Assembly: GCA_024742415.1 (NCBI GenBank)
Contig: JANSYN010000002.1
Coordinates: 1 to 64,000 of the forward strand
Origin: Gammaproteobacteria bacterium
Lineage (GTDB): Bacteria > Pseudomonadota > Gammaproteobacteria > Pseudomonadales > Halieaceae
Reading direction: 5' to 3'
DNA length: 64,000 nt
Numbering within the stretch: the first letter of the stretch is position 1; the number at the start of each line of letters is the position of its first letter. A model generated the notes under the pieces. That model did not search any database, was not told where the DNA came from, and saw nothing but the letters and a program-made list of their open reading frames with translations. The translations under genes and the position numbers were made by a program. Positions 1 to 6,932 of the stretch are shown piece by piece.

Positions 1-122
1 AAACCCCCGCCCTACTCTTTTTTTGAGCACGGTGACGTTGGGACCATAATATGTCGGGGGGGGATTTTGTTGCCCGCCACTACTCAACAAGCTACTTGCA
101 GCGGAGCCAGCCCGTCAAACCC

Positions 123-677
123 TCACCGGCCACAAAACACCAACTCAAGACTCGCACCCAACTCCCCATACAACACCGCATTCTGCTCAAAGACCGTTCC
201 CAGCGCTTGCGCCATTTCATAGCTGAGCCCCATCACAAAATGACTGGGCTCTTCCCACTCGCCAGACTGCCCTCTACCCACGGCTGGATACACCGTCTTG
301 CCCATCTCTGCCAGTACCTGACGCAACAGCACATCCTTCCGCTGGTTCGCCTCGTCTGACACGGGTTCTGAAAGGGGATTGTAGGCCGAAATGATCGACC
401 AGGACTGCTCACCCTCTTGTTCCAACAACGCAGATAAAGCAACCGGCAACTCTTGCTCGATTTTTAGGGTGATGTCGTGCTCGCCCTGTCGAATAATATA
501 GTCGGTCTCTCGATAAGCCTTGAGCAGCTGGGGTGAAATCGATCGCATGCCGCTCACAACTTCATTCGGGTCTCTGCCCATCGACTGCGCTCTCATTCCC
601 ATTAGTGCCTCAACGCCGAGTTGTTCCATGACTTCTGGTGATGGGCCGCGTCTTTCGTTGTCGTCGGAGTCTGGCAT
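123..677 (-). CDS. DUF3293 domain protein
   Basis: A 184-residue cytoplasmic protein with no signal peptide or membrane segment. The middle and C-terminal parts carry the layout typical of DUF3293 proteins: a TDYIIR start near residue 58, an ISAYNP motif at 96-101 followed by conserved Asn and Leu positions, WEEPS at 141-145 and FEQNAVLYG at 163-171. The family is widespread in proteobacteria, about 130-150 residues long, and has no known function. The first ~50 residues, rich in charged residues, are extra compared with the core domain and may be partly untranslated. It lies 41 bp downstream of another minus-strand gene, so the two could be co-transcribed. Confidence 0.82.
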   Translation of the reverse strand: MPDSDDNERRGPSPEVMEQLGVEALMGMRAQSMGRDPNEVVSGMRSISPQLLKAYRETDYIIRQGEHDITLKIEQELPVALSALLEQEGEQSWSIISAYNPLSEPVSDEANQRKDVLLRQVLAEMGKTVYPAVGRGQSGEWEEPSHFVMGLSYEMAQALGTVFEQNAVLYGELGASLELVFCGR

Positions 678-718
678 TGTAGTGTCCTCGTTGGTTGTAG
701 AATAACGTCGGGTTCAGT

Positions 719-1138
719 CTATCCAAGATGATGCTCGCACCATTGAACCGGCGAAGCGTTACGCGCAAGACCCGCCGAGAAGTGCAGATTCAGCCAGTTT
801 GCATCCAGCTCAAACAGCAGAACCATTCGGTCAGTGTTTAGCACCTTCCCCAGCAGGTAATTTTCATCACGCTGGATGGTCTGAATCAGGTAGCTCTTGT
901 CCTGCACGCCAGCAGGATAGGCAGCGTGAAAGAAGTTCATCTGTAACCGGCGCCCCCCTTGGGTCTTTACTGCCTCAATGCGTATCGGCGAACAGGCCCT
1001 GACAGCCTTGCCAAACTCAGTGCCAATCAGCTCCATGGCATACCAATGGTTTCTCTCGAGAGTGAATCTCATTTGCTCATTGGCCAACGCACACGGGCGG
1101 TTTTGCAGGAATACAGAAGGTACCGCCGGAGAATCCAC
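719..1138 (-). CDS. Hypothetical protein, 139 aa
   Basis: I do not recognise this protein. It is a soluble 139-residue product without a signal peptide; it contains a run of aromatic and hydrophobic residues near the C-terminus (around residues 105-120) and ends in CEHHLG. An internal Met (residue 23) before RFTLERNHWY could be the true start. The reading frame is open across its length, it sits between two convincing minus-strand genes with short spacers, and there is no better frame on the other strand, which is why I keep it. Confidence 0.55.
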   Translation of the reverse strand: MDSPAVPSVFLQNRPCALANEQMRFTLERNHWYAMELIGTEFGKAVRACSPIRIEAVKTQGGRRLQMNFFHAAYPAGVQDKSYLIQTIQRDENYLLGKVLNTDRMVLLFELDANWLNLHFSAGLARNASPVQWCEHHLG

Positions 1139-1206
1139 GCGTCACCAGTGTATGGATGCACACGTCGCTTTTTCGCGCCGGTGCTATCTGCGATGGGAGG
1201 CAGCGA

Positions 1207-1929
1207 TTAGTGCGCCGGAATTTTCCGTCGCAGTAACATCAATCCAAGTATGAGCAGCGAAAAAGTACCCGACGAAGCAACGGTGCCTGAAATGGGCTCC
1301 CCTGTATTCAGACGGATGTTGTCGATGTGCCAGAAGTTAAAAAAGTCTCTTGAGTAGATAGAGAGGCTAGCCAGATTGCTCCAATCGGCCCCAAAGCTGA
1401 GAGGTTCAAAATCCTCACCGGGCCCCGCACCATCCAATACGCCATCAAGCTCAATCATTGTGGATATCTCGTTCCCGGAAACCGTTGTTCCCTCGAAGGT
1501 AATGTTACGAAGTAAGCCGCCTGTGACTTCTATGAACGTCTCAGCCGCATCGAGGCTCTTCAAGGAAAATGACAGGCCGTCAACTGATTCCATAGTCACG
1601 GTATTCAGATAAGAGACGCCAAAGACGCCAACTCTGGCAAAGCTTAACCCGCCCAGGTAGGTACTTCCCGAATGCGGGTACAAATCGGATGGGGGTGGAC
1701 CAACAGAATAGTCGTTTGAAAGTGCCAGCCCGGAACTTTCAAAAGCGGTCCCGGCCAGGCTGGTCGAAAACCTGAAACCACCGGATTCAAACATTATCCC
1801 TGGGCTTACCGTTGTTCCCGTGGCCACCGCAACGTCTTCAAAGTCAATCAGAATTGGCGTAGCGGACGCGCCCGCTACTACACCAAGACCGGTGAACAAG
1901 GTAACGAGTGTGCGCTTGAGTAGATTCAT
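1207..1929 (-). CDS. Exported protein with PEP-CTERM-like C-terminal sorting tail
   Basis: The 240-residue product begins with a basic n-region and a hydrophobic segment ending in GASA-TP, a good Sec signal peptide with cleavage near residue 23. The mature part starts ILIDFED and contains WHIDNIRL near the end, both common in PEP-CTERM secreted beta-sandwich proteins. The C-terminus has a hydrophobic stretch at about 221-233 followed by LLRRK, the arrangement of a PEP-CTERM anchor, but the canonical Pro-Glu-Pro is replaced by a sequence around EPISGTVASSG. It may therefore be a divergent sorting signal read by an exosortase elsewhere in the genome; none is in this window. Likely surface or exopolysaccharide-associated. 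Confidence 0.72.
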   Translation of the reverse strand: MNLLKRTLVTLFTGLGVVAGASATPILIDFEDVAVATGTTVSPGIMFESGGFRFSTSLAGTAFESSGLALSNDYSVGPPPSDLYPHSGSTYLGGLSFARVGVFGVSYLNTVTMESVDGLSFSLKSLDAAETFIEVTGGLLRNITFEGTTVSGNEISTMIELDGVLDGAGPGEDFEPLSFGADWSNLASLSIYSRDFFNFWHIDNIRLNTGEPISGTVASSGTFSLLILGLMLLRRKIPAH

Positions 1930-2192
1930 TGGTCCGTTCCTTTGGTAGCAGCGAGGTTACGTTCTGTGCTGCCTGATTATGTCTTCTCACAACTATAGTA
2001 CAGATGTAGTCCAAGCCCACGATCAGCTTGAATTCGCTGGGGCCAGCGAGTCCTGTGAGGGCACGCAGCAGGCCAGGTAGGTATGACAACGCGCATGACG
2101 TTCTCGCTGGAGGGTTGATCACCTGTAGTCGTCGCGCCGAAAGTTGCACGGTCGAGGTCAATCACAGCAACCCCAGCAATTGTCTTGACACG

Positions 2193-3248
2193 ATGCCAAA
2201 CCTATTTGATATTCAACGACAGCTCCCCTGCACACCTCGCCTTATGACCGACTACCTCGTTCGCGCATCTTCGCTCAGTGGCATTCGATCTGCCATCGTG
2301 AGCCTGGGTGCAGACCCGGATGAGCTAAACCTTCTGACCCAGCTGGAGGCAGCCGCACTGGACGAGGAGTCCTGGATTTCATACAGCAGCTTTCTCACCC
2401 TGTTGCAGGAATCTGCCCAGTTGACCGACTGCCCCCATTTTGGGCTTTCGTTATCACAGCATCAGGACATCAGCATTCTGGGTACGTTGGGTTACATCAT
2501 GCAGCAGGCACCGAACCTGCGAACAGCGCTGCTTGAACTGGCCAAGTACTTTGCTTACCACAACCAGGGCGCGAAAATTTCGCTGACGGTAGAGAAAGGC
2601 ATTGCGTTGTGGCGCTTTGATTGTGAGCTGGAAGGCATTCTTCCTGTCACACAACAAGTCGACCTGGTAGCGGGCCTGGCGCTGGATGTCATGAGGCTTC
2701 TGTGGACGCCAAAATGGTCGCCGGACGTGGTCTACTTTCCCCACGCGACGCCGGTCGACATTAAGCCTTACCAGAAACGATTCGACTGCCCCTTGCAGTT
2801 CGACTGGGAATCTCTGACAGTCGCTTTCGATGCCGCGATTCTCGATCAGGCCATTCTCGATGCGAACCCGCAATTGCACAGTGTTTTCGAGAAGTACTTA
2901 CGCAATATTGCAGCGAGCTTCAGCGACGACTATTGCGGTCAAATCAAGCACATCATCAAACATGCGTTGAGTACCGGGGACATCTCGATAGAACGTGTTG
3001 CCGGTTTACTCGGTGTCAACAAGCGCACGCTGCAGCGGCAGTTGGCGCGTCACAACACCAGCTACAAGGATCTGCTGGAGGAGGTTCGCTTTAACGCGGC
3101 CAGACGCTACCTGCTTGAATCAAACGGTTCACTGACCAATCTGGCAGACATGCTTGGATACTCAGAACTGAGTGTCTTCTCGAGTGCGTTCCGGCGTGAT
3201 CATGGTGTCTCGCCGAGGCAATGGCGTCAGCAGCATCTGGCGCATTAA
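2193..3248 (+). CDS. AraC-family transcriptional regulator (arabinose-binding-like N-domain)
   Basis: A 351-residue DNA-binding regulator. The N-terminal ~200 residues match the Arabinose_bd-like ligand domain of the OruR/ArgR-type AraC subgroup (motifs LGTLGYIMQQAPNLR and FDCPLQFDW), and the last ~95 residues form the double helix-turn-helix with RVAGLLGVNKRTLQRQL and a second HTH ending in GVSPRQWR. Regulators of this subgroup often control catabolic operons for lipids, steroids or aromatic compounds. The frame is open further upstream, but the region before 2193 is low in coding character; ATG at 2193 or at 2244 (before TDYLVRASS) are the likely starts, neither with a strong ribosome site. 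Its stop codon overlaps the stop of the convergent catabolic gene, so it probably regulates the adjacent TonB-receptor operon. Confidence 0.85.
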   Translation: MPNLFDIQRQLPCTPRLMTDYLVRASSLSGIRSAIVSLGADPDELNLLTQLEAAALDEESWISYSSFLTLLQESAQLTDCPHFGLSLSQHQDISILGTLGYIMQQAPNLRTALLELAKYFAYHNQGAKISLTVEKGIALWRFDCELEGILPVTQQVDLVAGLALDVMRLLWTPKWSPDVVYFPHATPVDIKPYQKRFDCPLQFDWESLTVAFDAAILDQAILDANPQLHSVFEKYLRNIAASFSDDYCGQIKHIIKHALSTGDISIERVAGLLGVNKRTLQRQLARHNTSYKDLLEEVRFNAARRYLLESNGSLTNLADMLGYSELSVFSSAFRRDHGVSPRQWRQQHLAH

Positions 3249-4636
3249 GACTCCAGCTGTACTTTGAGCTTGTGCAACGCCTGCCGGAAAACCCGGCCGA
3301 GCACAAAGGCGATGATTCTTCCCGTGAAGGGAATCCATGACTCAAACCGGATGACCCAGCGCACCCGGGTAATGCCCTGTTCGCTCCACACGAACACATC
3401 CCCCTGGTGCTGCTTGAACGGCGCACCGCTCAGTAGCTTATAGGTGTAATGTGAGCATTCGGCGCCTTCAACCCAGCTTGTCACCTCTTCCAATATGCGC
3501 ATGCCAGGTGCCGACAGTTCCCTGATACAGCCCGTTCCATTGTCGTTTTCAATGCCTGGCCGCAGCACCAGGCCTGTAAAGATAGACCAGCGACCCAGTC
3601 CGGCGTGATCGGTTAAACACTCCCAGACTCTTGATGCCGGGGCATTGATGTCAGCCTCAATTTCTACATAAGGTACGCTGGGACTAAAGCCAGACACCGA
3701 CCACAGCGCCTTGCGCGCATACAGCATTTCAGTGCTGAACCCCTGCTTGTCGTTCAGGTACATCACGCGGAAGACGCCTGCGTCCAGCACTTCACCATTG
3801 GGCTCCATTCCATGGCGAACGGCCTGGCTGAAATCTCTATCGTAGCGACTGCGATCACGGTAACCCAGCGCAATGTTCATGATTCCCTGATCCGAAAGCG
3901 AGTACCCTTCAGGCCAATAGCTGGTTGCGGGCTGTTCGTACTTGACCAGTTCCAGCAGAAAATTGGAAGCGCGCACCAGAAGGCGCTCCGCCTTTGCCCC
4001 GGCCAGGCCCCAGTGGGCTTCATCCTCGTCTGTGTGCAGGGAGTAACCGTCTACCACTTCAAAACCCAGCGCATCCACATACGTCCGGCGGGCCTGTTGC
4101 AGGTCGGGAACAGAAGCTCGCATGCTGCGCACAACTGCGGGTATTTCGGGCCGCCGGGAACTGTGCTTGCCACCGTCAAGATCATCGACAGGGTCGCGCT
4201 CATAGATCTCGATCCAGTTGCTCTCTGGGTCCCGTACGTAGGCTCGGCGCTCGCCCTTCTCTCCTGCGAGGCTGATGCAGTGCTCGCCACTGAAAGCCGC
4301 TACGTTTCGCAAGACCTGGTCGAGATCTCGTACGGCAACGCCCATCATGTTGTAACCGATGTCGCAGGGTCGCCACGCCAGCGGTTTCGGGCGCGACTGC
4401 GGGCGCCAAAACTGAAAGAACTCAAGCTGAAAGTAGTCCTGCTGGTCGATCAGCCAGCTACATTTTTCCCAGGCACCTGGAATACCCTGCACTCTACTGG
4501 TAGATGGCGGAAAGAAGACCATCTTGCTCGACATCACAAACCCGAAAACCTGGGCATACCAGTTGCGCAAAGCAGGGCCACTCAGAGTAGAGAAGGCAAC
4601 CTGGCAAACATGCCGCTGGGGGTCCGTTATGTGCAT
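3245..4636 (-). CDS. VOC-VOC-SRPBCC three-domain fusion protein
   Basis: A 463-residue cytoplasmic protein that appears to join three domains. Residues ~8-145 and ~165-305 are two vicinal-oxygen-chelate (glyoxalase/dioxygenase) modules; each shows the expected VOC pattern, for example ESNWIEIYER closing the first. Residues ~320-460 form an SRPBCC/polyketide cyclase-like domain (EIEADINAPASRVWECLTD and the FTGRIIAFVLGRVFRQAL helix at the end). The frame is open to 4717, but that would overlap the upstream dehydrogenase; ATG at 4636 leaves a 20-bp spacer. It is the last gene of the series starting with the TonB receptor. A role in opening, isomerising or hydrating a ring substrate is plausible from the fold mix; the actual substrate cannot be read from the sequence. 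Confidence 0.8.
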   Translation of the reverse strand: MHITDPQRHVCQVAFSTLSGPALRNWYAQVFGFVMSSKMVFFPPSTSRVQGIPGAWEKCSWLIDQQDYFQLEFFQFWRPQSRPKPLAWRPCDIGYNMMGVAVRDLDQVLRNVAAFSGEHCISLAGEKGERRAYVRDPESNWIEIYERDPVDDLDGGKHSSRRPEIPAVVRSMRASVPDLQQARRTYVDALGFEVVDGYSLHTDEDEAHWGLAGAKAERLLVRASNFLLELVKYEQPATSYWPEGYSLSDQGIMNIALGYRDRSRYDRDFSQAVRHGMEPNGEVLDAGVFRVMYLNDKQGFSTEMLYARKALWSVSGFSPSVPYVEIEADINAPASRVWECLTDHAGLGRWSIFTGLVLRPGIENDNGTGCIRELSAPGMRILEEVTSWVEGAECSHYTYKLLSGAPFKQHQGDVFVWSEQGITRVRWVIRFESWIPFTGRIIAFVLGRVFRQALHKLKVQLES

Positions 4637-4656
4637 TTTTGATACCCGTGGCAGCG

Positions 4657-5463
4657 TCAGCCGAACTTCCAGTGCAACAGCCGTGCAGAGCACCAGGCAA
4701 ATACACCGGGAAAGCAACGCGCCAGCGATGTCATGAGACTCGCACGAAATCCCGGCACAATAGTGCGTTGTCCGCGGCTCAAACCACGCTCTATCTTCGC
4801 AGCGACGACATTGGGCTCCATCGTGCCGACCAGGTCTTTCAGGAAACGTGTTTGCGGCAGCACAGAGCGCGACTCCTGCTCAATCATCGGCGTGCTGACT
4901 TCTGACGGGCAAATGACGTGAACACTGACGCCTGTTGCGAGCAGTTCCTGACTCAAGGCCTGCGCCATGCCGTTGATCGCAAACTTGGAGGCACTGTAAG
5001 CGCTGTAACCATAAATGCCAGTGCAACCGGCCATGGACGATACGAAAGCAATCTGTCCACTACCGCGCTCAATCATGGCAGGTAGCGCCGCCCTTGCGAC
5101 TTCCCGACTGGCGAACAGATTCACATTCATCACGTGATCGAACGCTGCTGCGGTTGTATCGAGAAAACTTGCGTTAGCGGCAGTACCGGCACTCAAAATA
5201 ATCAGATCGGGCACTCCGCATCGAGCAAAAATCTGCTTCAGGCTCCCGTGTAAGTTTTCGTAATCCGTGATGTCCACAGAGACACCCTCTACTTCCTGAT
5301 CCTCGGATTTTCTCAGGGCCTTGCAACTGCTCACGGCGCTGTCGAGTTTTGCAGCGTCTCTGGCGATGAGCACGACATCACATCCGCGCCGGGCGAAACG
5401 TCGGGCAAGGCCAAGGCCGATACCGCTGGAGCCGCCAGTGATGTATATCTTGCGGCGATTCAT
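4657..5463 (-). CDS. Short-chain dehydrogenase/reductase, 3-ketosphinganine-reductase-like
   Basis: A 268-residue classical SDR. The nucleotide-binding TGGSSGIG is at residues 9-16, the NAG-equivalent is SAGTAAN near 91-97, catalytic Ser is in VSSMAG near 142 and Tyr156-x3-Lys160 sits in YSASK. The overall look (VVLIARDAAKLD, NLFASREVARAALPAM, STPMIEQESR, and the hydrophobic C-terminus) is that of the KDSR-like group that reduces 3-keto long-chain bases, but related enzymes act on many lipophilic alcohols and ketones. The start overlaps the stop of the upstream SDR in an ATGA, so the two are translationally coupled. NADP preference is likely because an Arg follows the second strand (IARD). 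Confidence 0.87.
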   Translation of the reverse strand: MNRRKIYITGGSSGIGLGLARRFARRGCDVVLIARDAAKLDSAVSSCKALRKSEDQEVEGVSVDITDYENLHGSLKQIFARCGVPDLIILSAGTAANASFLDTTAAAFDHVMNVNLFASREVARAALPAMIERGSGQIAFVSSMAGCTGIYGYSAYSASKFAINGMAQALSQELLATGVSVHVICPSEVSTPMIEQESRSVLPQTRFLKDLVGTMEPNVVAAKIERGLSRGQRTIVPGFRASLMTSLARCFPGVFAWCSARLLHWKFG

Positions 5464-6311
5464 GGTGACTTTCCTCGCACCCTGGCTTCTTCGTCCTGCA
5501 TTTCACGCAGCACTGAGCGCACGATACGATCAACAACCGCGTTCATTAGAACGTCGGGCAGGTAGCGATTGCAGAAGTAGGTCACTTTGGCCTTGCCGCC
5601 TGGAATAATCACGCCTCTTCCGCGGTCGAGCCCTCGCAGGATTTCGCGAATGGCCTGGTCCAGTGAGAGGGAGCCACCAAAACGCTTCAGCGCTTTCGAG
5701 ACGGGGTGCATGTGCTTCAGTTCGTCCTCCACCATGGGCGTATCGACCTCGGGAGGGCAAATCAGGCTAATCTCAATACCTTTAGGCTTGTATTCAAGGC
5801 GCAGAACGCGCCCAAGACCCACCACTGCAAACTTGGAGGCGCTGTATGCCGCATAAGAGTAATTGGCGACAAAACCTGCCATAGAAGCGACAAGCGCCAG
5901 TCGGGCGCCGCGTTCCATGCGTGACAGCACGGCCTGGGCAAAATTGCGAGAGCCAAGCATGTTCACGCTCATCACCTGTTCAAACTGTGCGCCAGTGAGC
6001 GCTTCAAAAGGAAACGCCCGATTGATGCCAGCGCAGCTGATGGCCAGCTCGGGCTTACCCAGTGCCGCTTCTGCTTCTTCAACCGCAGCGTCAAGCTCCT
6101 CGAACCGGGTCACGTTGGCGGCATAGGCAAGCGCTTGCTGGCTATCGACCCGGCAAAGGCCACGCAACGCGGCAAGCACTTCGGCGTCTACTTGCAGGTC
6201 AAAGACAGCGACGCTGGCACCACGCGCGAGGTATTGTAACGCCAGTGCCTTGCCCAGGCCGCTCATGCCACCCGTGATAAAAACGGTGCGGGGTGTCGTG
6301 GTCTGGGGCAT
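5460..6311 (-). CDS. Short-chain dehydrogenase/reductase
   Basis: A 283-residue classical SDR with TGGMSGLG at 13-20, an acidic residue after the second strand (VFDLQ near 37-41), pointing to NAD(H), and the catalytic pair Tyr156/Lys160 in AAYSASK. It shares the CPPEVDTPMVE/CPSEVSTPMIE region and the length of the next gene, so the two are probably ancient duplicates that have split cofactor preference. Stop and next start overlap by 4 bp. It belongs to the five-gene minus-strand series headed by the TonB receptor and probably oxidises or reduces the same lipophilic substrate at another position (inference). Confidence 0.86.
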   Translation of the reverse strand: MPQTTTPRTVFITGGMSGLGKALALQYLARGASVAVFDLQVDAEVLAALRGLCRVDSQQALAYAANVTRFEELDAAVEEAEAALGKPELAISCAGINRAFPFEALTGAQFEQVMSVNMLGSRNFAQAVLSRMERGARLALVASMAGFVANYSYAAYSASKFAVVGLGRVLRLEYKPKGIEISLICPPEVDTPMVEDELKHMHPVSKALKRFGGSLSLDQAIREILRGLDRGRGVIIPGGKAKVTYFCNRYLPDVLMNAVVDRIVRSVLREMQDEEARVRGKSP

Positions 6312-6362
6312 GTTCGGTTACCTGCATTGATCGCCACTTGCGCGGCCGAGTGGTTAACTGGC

Positions 6363-6839
6363 TCACGCCGCCGGTGGAATGATCTCGACCAGGCTAAGTG
6401 CGTCTATCGCTGCGGCCTCAGACAGGCTGAGGCCTTCATAGGCCTTCAGAAAAGGCATGTCGAGTTTCACCACGGTTCCGTCTGGCAAAAAGTTATCCAG
6501 ATACCGACCATTCCTGCCGTCAAAAACAATAAAGAGTTCCGCGCCTTCGTCACTCCATGGCGTGTGGTCATTGCCCTCTTCTTCCCAGGCTACCTCGCCA
6601 GCGGTGAAACTGCCCTCATCGTATGCCCATTGGCCACTCATGGTGTAGGCGATGGCACGGCAGTGGTGAACATGGCGAGGTAGCCGACTGCCGGGCTCGA
6701 ACTTGATCTTGACGACGACGCGGTCTTTTTCTACATCGGCTTTCAACACCTTGACGTGAACACCCTCTGCACCCGGCAGGGGAATGGGCAGATAATCCTG
6801 ATCACCGTCGCGAATAATACTCATGGAATCGTTAATCAT
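6363..6839 (-). CDS. Cupin-domain protein (ChrR / dihydroxyacetophenone-dioxygenase-like)
   Basis: A 158-residue single-domain cupin. Motif 1 is visible as PGSRLPRHVHHCRAIAYTMSG with the two His expected to bind metal, and motif 2 is around GAELFIVFDG. Relatives include ChrR-type cupins and 2,4'-dihydroxyacetophenone dioxygenases, which cleave a C-C bond using Fe(II). The start at 6839 is preceded by AGGAG about nine bases upstream, so the longer open frame to 6926 is not used. It lies between the TonB receptor and the SDR pair in the same direction, which supports a catalytic role in that pathway rather than regulation. Confidence 0.82.
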   Translation of the reverse strand: MINDSMSIIRDGDQDYLPIPLPGAEGVHVKVLKADVEKDRVVVKIKFEPGSRLPRHVHHCRAIAYTMSGQWAYDEGSFTAGEVAWEEEGNDHTPWSDEGAELFIVFDGRNGRYLDNFLPDGTVVKLDMPFLKAYEGLSLSEAAAIDALSLVEIIPPAA

Positions 6840-6932
6840 TAATGATGCTCCTGAACGCTGCTGCGATTGTTGATTACTGAAGATCGGGCGTTTCTGCCTC
6901 GACCCTCGTTGTCTGGCCGCTACCAATAACCG

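Noticed and set aside
3812-4642. 276-codon plus-strand frame opposite the VOC-VOC-SRPBCC gene
   Set aside because: It is antisense to a protein with recognisable domains in sequence; its own translation shows none.
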